Origin: Paramoeba atlantica
Lineage: Eukaryota; Discosea
Direction of reading: 5' to 3'
Length of the DNA: 64,000 nucleotides
Assembly (NCBI GenBank): GCA_977017575.1
Contig: CDRNVI010000043.1
Span: forward strand, 1 to 64,000
The notes under the pieces were generated by a model. The model saw only the letters and a list, made by a program, of their open reading frames with translations, had not been told where the DNA came from and ran no database searches. Shown here in pieces: positions 37,932 through 49,212 of the stretch. The translations under genes were made by a program, and so were the position numbers. Numbering within the stretch: position 1 is the stretch's first letter; each line of letters starts with the position of its first letter.

Positions 37932-40900
37932 ATGTTCACGCGTAGCAGAGCCAAAGAGACGGGAGTAGCTCCTGTCGTTGAGCCCTTGCCGGCGAATCGT
38001 AGAAAGAAGAAATCCATTGGACAACCGGCGCCACCGCTAGCGCCACCGCCTGCGCCATCACCTGCGCCACCGCCCACGACACCTCCCCCGTCACCGCCGG
38101 CACAACCATCATTCACTGCTCCGCCGTGCGCCACGTCACCCCCTCTTCCCGCTTCGATGGTTACTACGCCGCTTCCTCCGCGCGTTGCGACGTCTCCCAA
38201 TGCACTTCCGCCGCCTCTTCCGCCACCGCCTGCGCCATCGCCCGCGCCATCACCTGCGCCACCGCCCGCGCCACCTCCCCCGTCACCGCCGGCACAACCA
38301 TCTTTCACTGCTCCGCCGTGCGCTACGTCATCCCCTCTTCCCGCTGCGATGGATACTGCATCGTTTCCTCCGCGCATTGCGACGTCTCCCAATGCACCTC
38401 CACCGCCTCTTCCGTTGCTACTTTCACCGCCATCTTCGCCGATACACAGCCAGGCGTCATCTCCACAGTCTCTCGAAACTCCCTCAATGACACGCCCAAG
38501 CATGCACACGTCGGCTAGGCGAGCCCAAACGAGAGCGCTCAATTACCGACGTAGCAGCAACTTAACTGTTGGGGTTACATCGGCAGAGTCTGGGGTTACG
38601 TCGACGACGGATACCACAGCGCTTAGCGTACCGACGGTACCCAGAACAAGGAAAATCCGATTTGCTACCTCGACGAACGGAAAAACTACGAAAGAAGCCG
38701 TAACTACGACAGCAAACGAATCAACAAACGAATCAGAGTGGGGGAATCGTTTGAAGCAAACTTGCGCAGTAGCGGCTTCTGCTCTTGTAACGGCGACCAA
38801 CGCCATGTCCGGAGCGATGTTTAACTATGAAAAATCCCATTACCAGAAGAACGCCACGTATATACCGATACCTTCCAAGGGAGTGTCATTCAACGGCGAA
38901 GGATATGTACACGACGTGCGGGCATTCGACATATTTGCAGACAATCCGTTGCAAGATGACGCGTTCCCATCAGTTAGCAGCGGGACCACACAGCCGCTCG
39001 CACCAAGCCCGCAGACTACACCCGGAAATTCTCGTGGGGAGGTTACAGCGGGAACTTTTAGCAATGCAACCTTGCTCTCAGACACCCCGAACGGTGGAAA
39101 CGTGAGGAATTTGGAAGCATGTACCGTGGAAAGGAACGACGCTAGAATCGTGCCGGGATCTCTTCCATCCCCGGTTCCCATCGCATCCGAGTTCCTGGAC
39201 TGCGAATCGCCAATACATATACTTTCCGACTCTGGAGACAACGCAAATACCAACCTTGTCGAAGATCCAGTACATCAGTTTTTCAGTGAAACGCCAGACT
39301 TTCCAAGAGTCGCGTCACAATTCCGTCATATCGACCCCAAGGTTCATTTTCCTATCCCTCCAGACGAGCTGTACGACGCAACCCTTCACGCAAAAGTGGG
39401 AGACCGATGCATTTTGGCTTGGAGCTTTGATTGTTCGCCAAGCCTCAACATATCACAAGGAATCGTTAAAGCGTCGCAGAAAAGAAAGCACTTGAACAAA
39501 TGGACCATGGAGTATGTGGGGATTGTGGGACACAAGATCGGAACAACCTTCACTGGTCATATTCCCCCGCAAGCAAACGTTCGCGTCTTTAAGATCGTGT
39601 GGGAAAATAACACACATCAGGAAAGTGATCCTGGAAGTATAAAAAGCTGCCGGTCTGAAGAAAGAATTAACCGGGCGCTTCGCGTTAATTATCAACACAC
39701 AGAAAACGACCTAGATCTTGAGCCCATGCCTACTCTGCGATCAGTTGCACCGGAATTCATTCCTTGCGTAGTTGCAATTTACCGAGACATCGTTCGAGAT
39801 TACGCAGAATCCCCATACCCACAAAGGAACCGCATATGGCATCGAACGTTATCAGCCATGAAATATTCTCTTGCCACAATTCGGAAGGCAACGGCGAAAC
39901 GACGTCGACGTCGCCCGCGCGATTTTTCGTCATTGCAAGACGGCGAATCTCAAAACGGACACACCTCCACCGCCAACGGACCACGTCTTATAGATGACAA
40001 ACGGGCCATCAAGAAAGCAACTAGTCTGGCATTAGACGGGTGTGTTTCCAAAGCGTCCCGAGTTATTAACCAGGAAATTACACCACGAACACTCAGCGAC
40101 TCGGAAACCATTGAAAAACTTCGTGCTTTGCATCCAGATCTCCCCACCACATTTCGCCTCCCGCAAGATGCTCCGATGACAGCGTGTATTACGCCTGTCG
40201 AGCTTCGGGAGGCCGGAAGACGCATGGCCAAAGGGGCGGCGCCAGGACCAACAGGCACAACGGATTCAATTTTGCGCATCCTGTTAGACGACGAGGTGTG
40301 CTCGTTAAGTTTGTGTCACATGATTACCGACCTGATTAATGGATCACTGTCTGAAGAAGTAATGAAACGCGTGAAGAGAGCGCGACTTGTAGCGATTCCC
40401 AAACCTGGAAACGGAATTCGTCCAATCGCTGTGGGGGAGGTCTGGTTGAAGCTTGCCGAAATCGTCCTTCTGCAGCGGCACGAGAAACAGCTTGTCCCGC
40501 TCTTTGCGCCTTATCAGTTTGGTGTTATGATAAAGTCTGGCTGCGAGCATGTCGTGCATAAGCTTAACGAGAAATACACAGAGGGATGCGCCATTCTGGC
40601 TATTGATCTCAGAAACGCCTTCAATTCACCAGCCAGGGATGAAATTGCAAGAGCCGTGTTCGGATTCCACGGTCTCCGCCCCTTTCAGCGTCTCTTTAAT
40701 GCCGAATACTCCAGTCCATCAGAACTTCTTTATTACGGGAGCAACGGCAATCTTGGAGCCACCTTGAAAAGTTCAGCCGGGGTGAGGCAGGGGTCGCCGT
40801 TGTCCACGATTATGTTCTGCGCGTTTATGCAACCAATTTTAGAGATCGTTGCTTCAGAATTCCCGGCACTTCGCTTATACGCCTACATCGACGACATCAG

Positions 40901-42158
40901 CTTCGCATCAAAGGACTCAGAACTAATTGCCAACGCTTACAACCGTCTTCGAGTTTTATTGACTGCTAAGCTAGTGGAATTATCCCCAACAAAATGCGTC
41001 TGGTTTGAAGGCATCGAAAGAATCCCCATTCCGCACGTCTTGCAGGAGGCGGGAGTTTTATCCGAAAGCCGGGCTACCAAAATTTTGGGGGCCTTCGTCG
41101 GAGAGAAAGAAAGCGTTAGCGAAAAATTAGTCCAAAAAGTTGTGAAGCATCAAGCAGCTTTCCGGCGCCTACAGCACATGGGGGCCAGCAACGTCTCTAT
41201 CGTTTTACTATCGCACTGCGTGAATATGCGTCACAGGTACGACATACGCGTGCATCATCCTGATGCGTCTTTGGAACTCAGTCGGCAGTTTGATTCCCAG
41301 GTGGCAAACACGCTATGTTCATGGTTCGGGAACCTCAACGAAGACCAAATATCATGGATGAGGCTACCACTGAAGAAAGGAGGACTCGGGCTCACCCCAA
41401 CTGAACCGATTCGCGAGGCAGCGTTCTTCAAATCCAAACGAGCAGCTATGGAGCGACCAATTCATCTTTCAGCTCCCGCTACTCTAATGGATTTGCCAGC
41501 GCTGAACTCGCTCTCCAGCCAACGACCTCTCACTGATGAAGCGGTTACGGAAGAAGTCCACCACAATGCAGTGCGCGAGTCTTTGATGAAAGACAAGGGT
41601 CAGGCTGATATCATTCGTGTGGCCAGTGCGAAAGGGAATTACAATTGGCTCACCGCTTGCACCAAATTCATTCCTTCGCGACTTTTCACGTTGGCGATAA
41701 TGCCCCGTTTCGGAATAGAGCATCCGTTGCTACCATCGAAGGTACAATGTCCTGGGTGCCACGTTCTCCTCACCTCCAGCAGCGCAATTGCTCACGTGTC
41801 CGGATGCGTTAAATGCTCTGGGATTAACGCTACCACAAAACACAACAGAATGGTGCGTCAACTCTATGCGCTATGTATTAAGGCCGGCATTCCCTGCGAG
41901 CTCGAACCTAGACAATTCGCGACATACACCTGCGGAAAGTGCGGTACCACTGTTGACGGTGAAAATAAAGCGTCACACCAAAGGACTTGCGGATCTGGTT
42001 CATTCCACCATTCCGGGCCAGATTTAGTCATCCATTGGGCAGACGGGGACATCTTTTATGATTTTACCGTCATACACGAGCTTTCACAATCCAACATCAA
42101 ACGCAGCGGCGCAATTCTCATGCGAGACGCTATCAAGCGTAAGATTAACCGGTACGTC
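37932..42158 (+). pseudogene. A5: family A LINE, lacking only the C-terminal end
   Basis: The start ATG 37932 gives MFTRSRAKETGVAPVVEPLP and RRKKK. Residues about 34-175 are Pro/Ala/Ser repeats. The W domain is near 490 (GDRCILAWSFDCS, YVGIVGHKIG, HIPPQANVRVFKIVW). RT motif A AIDLRNAFNS (about 890), B GVRQGSPLST (about 950), C YAYIDDISFAS (about 983). Knuckle CPGCHVLL...HVSGC (about 1272), then SGPDLVIHW and FYDFTVIHELS (about 1361-1380). Open throughout. A6 inserts after INRYVV (42158) and removes roughly the last 60 residues; the remainder may lie beyond the window. Confidence 0.9.
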
Positions 42159-42201
42159 GTTTCTGTACCTTGTTGGTTTTTTTTATAACAATTTAATCAC
42201 T

Positions 42202-44385
42202 ATGACACGCCCTGCTCGGGGAACCGCCAACACACCGAAGAGCATGAGTGTGAAGTCTGGTCGTGTAACTGTAAAAATACGGACGCAAGACGCGAGCAGC
42301 AAAGAAAAGATTGTAAAAAGCGATGCAGTAATTAAGAATTCTTCCACGGAAAAGCCGAAGAAAACACCACGCATCCGAGTCATTGGAGCCGAACCTTTAT
42401 CGAAGAACTGGGTCGATCACGGAACACCCACCATTACCCCGGTAAAGAACATCATCAAAATTACTCCGCAAAAATTTAAAATGGTCTCGAACCAAGAAAA
42501 CTCTGGAAACGCACGCGAAATCAACACACAATTTTCGTTTCCAACAGCTGAAAACGGGCAAGAGAGTGACATCGAAAGTGAGCGTGATCAAATGACGCTA
42601 GACAGTGATTCCGACGCTGATCAGGGAGAAATGGCGATGCGAAACAACAGCACAAAAGCAGCAGATCAAGTTCACAACACCGTAGCGAAATGGGGGAAAG
42701 GCACTGAATGCGTAATAGAATGGGGGTTTCGGCAGAATTCAGAGAGCTACAAGTCGAAAGGGACTGTTGTTGGACGAACCGCGCGAAAAGGCAATGTTAA
42801 AATTAAAGTATCCTACGTACCAGCCTTAGGAAACCAAGGACCCAGCGGCGTCTTATACCTTCCATAGTCGGACAAAATCAAAATCTACAGTCTTCGGGCG
42901 ACGAAACTTCTTCAAGTGGAGACGGCGATCCAGAACCTGGAGGAGGAATCAGAAAATGTCTCGTCTGACGACAGTGGCTGCGATCTCGACCCCCTCCCGG
43001 ACCTTCCCAACATCGAGCCATCCTTCGCGGTGCATGTGGTAGCAATCTTCCGTGCGATTATCCGAGGCTATGCCACTGTTGAACTTGATTCTGAGAAAGC
43101 AGCGATCTGGCACAAATTTATGAATGCGCCGCGAGACTCACTTGCTACAGTGCGGGATGCAATTAGAAGAACCCAAAGAGTGGGACACGTGCGAAAGGAA
43201 CGTAACGAGCTATCAGATGGCATAAATCTAAGTGCAGAACAACGAGCCGAACTAGAAATCGACAGGCGCGCGATCCGAAACGCGTTGCGAACAGCCAAAG
43301 CAGGGAATCTGGGGAAAGCCACTCGAATTCTAGATAACATTTACAAGGACTCCACTCTTTCGGCCGAAGAAAAATTTCAGAAACTACGAGAATTGCATCC
43401 TGTTGGACCCCCTATCCAAATACCGGAAGCTGACTTCCCACGCATCGGAGTTGTTGAAAGTTCGGAACTTCGTCTGGCAGTTGAGAAATTGGCTCGTGGA
43501 GCTTCCCCCGGACCAAGCGGGCTAAGTGAGAGTATGATGCGGTTGCTTGTAGACGATGATGTATCATGCCTTTCACTGTGCCACATGATTCGAGATGTAA
43601 TCAACGGAGAAGTTCCACTAAGCGTCCGGAAGCGCCTTACTCGCTGCAGAATCATCGCCCTACCAAAGCCGCAGAACGGGATACGGCCAGTTGCCATGGG
43701 AGACACTATTTTGAAAATCTGTGGATCTATTCTACTGCAGCGACATGAAACCACCTTGAAGACATTCTTTGCGCCAATTCAACGAGGAGTCCTACACAAA
43801 AATGCCTGCGAATCCATCGTCCACGAACTGCTTCAAGAATACGAGGACGGACATGCGTTGCTTACGGTAGATTTCAGCAATGCGTATAATACCCCGCGAC
43901 GCGATGCCATTGCACAAACACTGGTAAGCAATCCCATATTCAAACCTTTCCTGCGCCTGTTCTACTTTGAGTATGGGCTACCTTCGGAGCTCCTCTTCTT
44001 CGCGCATAATGCCCTCTACGCTGTCTTGGAAAGTTCTTCCGGAATCCGCCAAGGTTCAGCTCTATCCTCCATGTACTTCTGTGCCCTTCTACAAAGCCCA
44101 ATACGAGAAGTAGCCAGCCTATATCCCGACGTAACGATCAGGGCATACCAGGATGACGTGACCCTAAGCTCGAAAAACGTGTTGTCACTTGAGGCAGCGT
44201 TCTTGCACTTGCGCGAACTTACCAGTGATCTTAACCTGCATGTCAAGTTTCAGAAATGTGAATGGTTCCAAAAGAATACTACATTTGATGACGAACTATT
44301 GTCTCTGAACCGCTTAGGCGTTAACTCCCGGAATGATGCGCTTAAAATATTGGGAGCGTACATAGGAGCAAATGAGGTGTTAAAA
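42202..44385 (+). pseudogene. A6 protein, N-terminal part
   Basis: ATG 42202. Residues 1-150 are Lys/Thr-rich, with an acidic stretch (ESDIESERDQMTLDSDSDAD). The W domain follows (TECVIEWGFRQNSES, VKIKVSYVPALG). One in-frame TAG (42865-42867) lies after LYLP, where A9 has Pro. The frame then continues with RT: RCRIIALPKPQNG, motif A TVDFSNAYNT, motif B GIRQGSALSS and motif C RAYQDDVTLSS. C1 interrupts after NEVLK. It would be a 1150-codon protein with a single stop. Confidence 0.88.
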
Positions 44386-44390
44386 ATTGT

Positions 44391-44475
44391 AAATTTTATT
44401 AAGCTTGTAAATTTTATTAAGCTTGTAAATTTTATTAAGCTTGTAAATTTTATTAAGCTTGTAAATTTTATTAAT
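44391..44475 (+). repeat. 18-bp array at C1 5' end
   Basis: Four exact copies of AAATTTTATTAAGCTTGT (44391, 44409, 44427, 44445) and a partial fifth that runs into the start codon region. C2 has the same arrangement with a different 18-bp unit. The shared core is TTTTATTAAG. Confidence 0.95.
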
Positions 44476-47400
44476 GGAAATTGATAAAATTCGGGCGGAG
44501 GCGTCCGGACCCTTTGAATCTTTGCTTTTGATCCAGGACAAACTTCGAAGGGCCACGTTCAAGCGGGGAAACCTCTTTTTGCCTCCTCGGCAGAGAGAGG
44601 GAGTAGCTTTACTCCGGCCGCGGGCCCTGAGCCGGCTGGCTTTATCTTTATCTTCAGGGAAGCGCTTTGCTGTCGCGTGGTGTACTACGTATGATAAGTG
44701 TACGAGGCTATGGGAAGGGACGGTTATATCGTGTGGGAACGGGTCCAGCCTGATCAGATATGATGTAGCTAAGGATTGTCTTTTTCCATTCCCTCCGAAG
44801 GATTCCCGAATTTTAATTCAAGGCGGAAAAGTAGCAACTCTGAAGGTAAAGGTATATCGCAAAAGGTTTAGGAATCGCAAATGCTGCTCTCGGCGCGGCG
44901 TCCGAGAGCAGAAGCCCATGATATCAGCTATGAACGAGGGGTTGAATATCGGTACCTTAAATATTGACACGTTGAAGGTTAAAAGCGCTGATGTAAACGC
45001 TCTGCGGAAGTGTCTCAGATTGCAAAAGGTGGTTGTTTTTATGAAGAGCTGTAAGGCTCCTATCTTTGGATTGCAAGAAACTAGGCTCACTTTTGAAAGC
45101 AGCGAACCGATAGTTCATCGTAAACTCTATATTGAAGGCATTTGGCTACATGTATATCTTATGAGCGCAATAAATGGATATAATGGTATGGCATTTATTA
45201 GCCGCATGCAATTATTTGTTGAAAAGGTCTCTGACAGAATTATGAAAGGGACGGTTCGTTTTGGAAGCACAAAAGCAACGCTATTCAATGTTTATTCCCC
45301 CATTGCTTCTTCAAAACAAGATATTCAGGAGGATTTTAATAAGTCACTGTTTGACGCTTGGCACGAGTCTAATGCAGCACTAAAAATTATCTGTGGTGAC
45401 TTTAATGCTCCTCTACAGAATCCGTCGGGCCGAAAATGCTCGTCAAAGAGAGCTAAGGCTTTAAGAGAGTTTCTTGAGAGTTTGGGTGCGAAATCAGCCC
45501 ACGAGACCTGTACCTCGCCTCGGAAATGGACTTTTCGTTTTCCACCAACCAGAAAAAACCCAGACGGGAAGACAAAACAATTAGATCACATAGTTTTTAA
45601 TTCGCGCTTTTGTTCAGCTGTACGTTTACAACGAGTAATGATGGCCCCTTGTCCGACACCCCATTGTGCAGTCATTGTAAATTTCCAAATTCGTTGGAAA
45701 ACCAAGGCCAGAGAACAGGAGGATAGGCCATATTGGGGCTCTCTTAAAAATTCAGAAACAAGTCAAAAATTTAATGCAAGTGTCAAAGCAGCTATGCGTG
45801 CTCCATGTAAAAGATCCCAGAAAGAATCCGAAGAAACTAATCGATGGGGCAGATTCTCTTCCTCATTGATCGCTGCATCGAAAACTCTTCCAAAACTAGC
45901 TAGCAGCGTTGAGGAAAAGAAATCACCAAATACTCACAATCTCAACTTAGGGTCAATAATACGGCTCGCAAAAAACAAGGAAAAATTTAAGGTATGCGAA
46001 CAACGCTATTCAAATGAAATGAACGAATGTATTATTTCTGAATGCAACAATATCGAGAAAGATTTAAAGCGAAAACCTAAATCCGCTTTTAAAGCAATTA
46101 GAACCATGCTTGGAGAACATAAGAAGGACTTTCCCGTTTTCGGAGATTCTCCACAAAAAGGCTTGATAGCTGTACGAAATCATTTTCACAGTACAGACAC
46201 ACTCTCGATAGCCTCACAATCCTTTGCTTTTACGCCTTCTAGTAAGTGCAAGATTCCTATACTAGACGAAATGTTTACAAAAGTGGAATTAATGGATGCC
46301 ATTTCTAAGATGAAGTATGGAAAATGCCCTGGAGCTGACAATATTCCAGCAGAAGTTTTAAGATCCATCGTTCAAGAAGACGAGCTAGCCAGCATCCTCC
46401 TAGAAATTATGAATGAAATTTACCTCACAGGGGCATCTCCGGATTCATGGAAAACAATTCTTCAAATTCCGATACCTAAGAAGGGGAATCTTAGCGAAAT
46501 CATCAACTGGAGACCTGTTTGTATAGTGAATCACGTCGTAAAATTGCTTAACCGGATGGTGTTAACAAGGATACAACCTGCGGTAGAATCTATGCTGCGT
46601 CCTAATCAATTTGGATTTCGCCCCCATCACTCCACAAATGGGGCACAAGCGGTTTTTAATGAAATTTCGTCCAAGGCGATGAGGGGTAGTGGTGTGGTTG
46701 TCGGGTTTGTGGATTTTAAGCAAGCATTTCCATCGGTTACATGGCAGGCTATTCGAGCAGCTCTGCAAGCTTTTGGTATCCCTGAAAACCTAGAACGAGT
46801 CATAATGTCTATTTACACAGATTTACGAGCATATATCAGGACTCCATACGGAAACACTGAAGAATTTCCAATTTCAACGGGAACACTTCAGGGTGATGTT
46901 CTTGCCCCTTACATATTTATTATGGTTCTTGATCGCGTTCTTGAAACTGCAATTGATAAAAACTCATACGGCTTGGTCACGCACTCTACGGGAACGAAAA
47001 GTCGAGGTGAAAAAGCTATTAGAATTTCGGATGTAAATTATGCAGATGACATTGCTTTATTTGCGCATACAAAGCAGGAACTCGGAAATATGCTTGAAAA
47101 ATTAGCAGAAGTTGCAGGAAAAGTAAATTTAAAAATGAACATGGGAATAAATAAAACTGCATGGATGACAATCGGAAAATGTCCCGATACAAATGAGGAA
47201 CTTGTCTTGCCTTCCCTCGGTCTAATACCAAAAGTGAAGACATATAGGTACTTAGGTAATGCAACAAACCCCGAAGATAACTTATCAACCCCAAGGGACC
47301 GGATTAGACTTGGGTGGTATACTATGCACAGGCTGCGTCCAGTTTGGAACTCACCTCTTTCAATTCTTTGCCGCACTCGTATATTTCAAACTTTAGTTAT

Positions 47401-48742
47401 GCCAGTTATTTCCTATGGTTGTAGCACGTGGAAGATCTCGACCTCCGATTTACTGAAAATGGACACTGAAATTTCTAAAATGAGACGAATAGTGTGCTGC
47501 GTACATAAATCCTGGGACGGTCAACGAAGCATGCGTCTTGAATCATTGTATCAGGGAGAAAACAAGCTCAGTACAGTCTCTAAATGTCAGCGAGCAAGTT
47601 TAATAGGGCATTTAGTACGACATTCACCAGTTTTCTGTAATACAATGTCATGGCGCGATGAAGATTCCAGTAAAAATAGATCAGTCTCCGAATTATGCGC
47701 GGAAGATCTCAATTTAAGTACAGCAGAGATGCTGTATTATCCAGTAAGTCGAACGTCATGGGCAAAGAAAGTTGATCAACTTCGCGATCGGTTGGAGCCA
47801 AGACCTTCATACACACAGTTCAATAAATCTGGATGGGAAAGAAAAATTTCTGCAATCACTAACACAAAAGCGTCACAATTCGTAGAAGAAGGTCCCAAAC
47901 CATACGCTCGGCGTAAAGGTGAATTGCATATATATACAGATGGTTCTCTATCCACAAAGAAAGGTGCATCTGTAGGTGGGTCTGGGTTTTATATTTTGGG
48001 ACAAGGTTTTGATCAAGTCATGGTAAGCAAAAAGCCCCCGGAAGATATTGAAAGTACAATTACAGCGGTTGAACTTTATGCGGTGATTGAGGCACTTCAA
48101 TTTTCCCAAGATTATGGAACAGACATCGTTGTACACACAGATTCGCATTACATATGGGAATTTTTTCACATCCACAGGCACCGCAATAGATTGATAGGGT
48201 TTAGTGACTTTCAAAATCCAGAAATCCTACGAAAGCTGTGCAACATTTGTATCAAAATTGAATCAGGATCGAAAAATTTGTTTTGCGTAAAAGTTCGCGC
48301 CCACGAGGGGAACCCCCATAATGAAATAGCGGATTGGCTTTCCAAGGAAGCAGGAACACTTGATCACACCAACGCCGTCACTTATAGGCGATGCTCCGGA
48401 AATGTGATAGGGAAGAGACTAATTAGCACCCGTGAGGGTATTGACAATCACCCAGCAGGAAAGAGGAACCCCAATCCTTCAAAAGAAAAATATCCTCCAA
48501 AAGAAAAATTTCAAACTAAACGTGACAGCAAAATAAAAACAAAGGAATCATCTAAAAACGACGTGATGAATAATATTCCGAAACGAACGCGAAGCGAAGA
48601 TCCAGAACGTCTAAAACTTCAACGAAACAACAAGAACCAAAAGGCTCAGACAAATATAGACGGGAAAAGTGAAATTAAACCAAAGCTGCGAAGCCCACAA
48701 ACAAAAAGAAAGCATTCTACAGAACGCGTTTCACGTGACTAA
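44474..48742 (+). CDS. C1 LINE protein: APE endonuclease, RT, RNase H
   Basis: 1422 residues, one ORF. Residues about 50-115 hold a domain with FAVAWCTTYDK and LWEGTVISC ending in FPFPPK, also seen in C2. The APE endonuclease spans about 157-410 (IGTLNIDTLK, LQETRL, YNGMAFIS, GDFNAPL, LDHIVF). RT has PIPKKGNLSEIINWRPV, motif A VDFKQAFPS (about 745), B GTLQGDVLAPY and C NYADDIALF (about 855). RNase H at about 1150-1290 has IYTDGSLS, ELYAVIEAL, HTDSHYIW and HEGNPHNEIADW. The tail is Lys-rich. No gag-like first ORF is present. ATG 44474 lies within the last repeat; C2 starts four codons later by alignment. Confidence 0.93.
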   Translation: MEIDKIRAEASGPFESLLLIQDKLRRATFKRGNLFLPPRQREGVALLRPRALSRLALSLSSGKRFAVAWCTTYDKCTRLWEGTVISCGNGSSLIRYDVAKDCLFPFPPKDSRILIQGGKVATLKVKVYRKRFRNRKCCSRRGVREQKPMISAMNEGLNIGTLNIDTLKVKSADVNALRKCLRLQKVVVFMKSCKAPIFGLQETRLTFESSEPIVHRKLYIEGIWLHVYLMSAINGYNGMAFISRMQLFVEKVSDRIMKGTVRFGSTKATLFNVYSPIASSKQDIQEDFNKSLFDAWHESNAALKIICGDFNAPLQNPSGRKCSSKRAKALREFLESLGAKSAHETCTSPRKWTFRFPPTRKNPDGKTKQLDHIVFNSRFCSAVRLQRVMMAPCPTPHCAVIVNFQIRWKTKAREQEDRPYWGSLKNSETSQKFNASVKAAMRAPCKRSQKESEETNRWGRFSSSLIAASKTLPKLASSVEEKKSPNTHNLNLGSIIRLAKNKEKFKVCEQRYSNEMNECIISECNNIEKDLKRKPKSAFKAIRTMLGEHKKDFPVFGDSPQKGLIAVRNHFHSTDTLSIASQSFAFTPSSKCKIPILDEMFTKVELMDAISKMKYGKCPGADNIPAEVLRSIVQEDELASILLEIMNEIYLTGASPDSWKTILQIPIPKKGNLSEIINWRPVCIVNHVVKLLNRMVLTRIQPAVESMLRPNQFGFRPHHSTNGAQAVFNEISSKAMRGSGVVVGFVDFKQAFPSVTWQAIRAALQAFGIPENLERVIMSIYTDLRAYIRTPYGNTEEFPISTGTLQGDVLAPYIFIMVLDRVLETAIDKNSYGLVTHSTGTKSRGEKAIRISDVNYADDIALFAHTKQELGNMLEKLAEVAGKVNLKMNMGINKTAWMTIGKCPDTNEELVLPSLGLIPKVKTYRYLGNATNPEDNLSTPRDRIRLGWYTMHRLRPVWNSPLSILCRTRIFQTLVMPVISYGCSTWKISTSDLLKMDTEISKMRRIVCCVHKSWDGQRSMRLESLYQGENKLSTVSKCQRASLIGHLVRHSPVFCNTMSWRDEDSSKNRSVSELCAEDLNLSTAEMLYYPVSRTSWAKKVDQLRDRLEPRPSYTQFNKSGWERKISAITNTKASQFVEEGPKPYARRKGELHIYTDGSLSTKKGASVGGSGFYILGQGFDQVMVSKKPPEDIESTITAVELYAVIEALQFSQDYGTDIVVHTDSHYIWEFFHIHRHRNRLIGFSDFQNPEILRKLCNICIKIESGSKNLFCVKVRAHEGNPHNEIADWLSKEAGTLDHTNAVTYRRCSGNVIGKRLISTREGIDNHPAGKRNPNPSKEKYPPKEKFQTKRDSKIKTKESSKNDVMNNIPKRTRSEDPERLKLQRNNKNQKAQTNIDGKSEIKPKLRSPQTKRKHSTERVSRD

Positions 48743-49200
48743 TGGTATTTGAAATCTTGTGAAATATATTCCCCCCCCCATAATTTCAAATTTTGAGTAG
48801 CAATTTTGTAGCCCGGACAAGGCGAGCAGTTCTTATTCATGTTTTTTCTGTCAGGTTGTTTTTATTCTTATTACTATATTTATTATTTATTGTAGATATA
48901 TAAGGTTATAAGTTTTATGTTCATATTTATATGTTAGTTGTATTGTTTTATTTTAGCGCTCAAGTAGTTGATACCTTCAATTTGCGTTGAACTCTAGGGG
49001 CGTTGGTGGTTCCATTTCCTGGTTTATTGTAATGAAAAGACTCATCATTATGCGAGGACTCATTAAAACAAACATTAAATTTGAGATATGGCAAACAGTT
49101 GTGTGGTCAGTGTTTTTAATCTAAGGTGTGAAGATGTTTAAGGGAAAATATTAACCCCTTAACTGATTATATCAGTGTTGTTGTTGTTGTTGTTGTTGTT
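48743..49200 (+). other. C1 3' UTR and (TTG)n tail
   Basis: About 430 bp of AT-rich noncoding DNA, then about eight TTG repeats at the junction with the repeated target. The sequence before the tail, AACTGATTATATCAGTG, has a short inverted repeat (CTGATTATATCAG) that might be recognised by the RT. Confidence 0.75.
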
Positions 49201-49212
49201 GAGGTGTTAAAA

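Larger units (their letters stand above)
44386..49200 (+). mobile_element. C1: APE-RT-RNase H LINE inserted in A6
   Basis: 4815 bp flanked by GAGGTGTTAAAA (44374-44385 and 49201-49212). The 5' end is an 18-bp tandem array, the ORF is intact, and the 3' end is a (TTG)n tail (49176-49200) instead of poly(A). The A6 frame reads NEVLKDLLLRK across the site. The intact ORF suggests a recent insertion. RNase H plus APE with a simple-repeat tail places it near the I/R1-type LINEs; the exact clade is not determined. Confidence 0.93.

Noticed and set aside
37919-38542. Gly/Asp-rich minus-strand frame of 207 codons
   Set aside because: Shadow of the Pro/Ala repeats of A5; composition alone explains it.
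44380-44562. CRISPR-like array from evenly spaced 18-bp repeats
   Set aside because: There are no spacers: the repeats are directly tandem and lie at a LINE junction with a target duplication.
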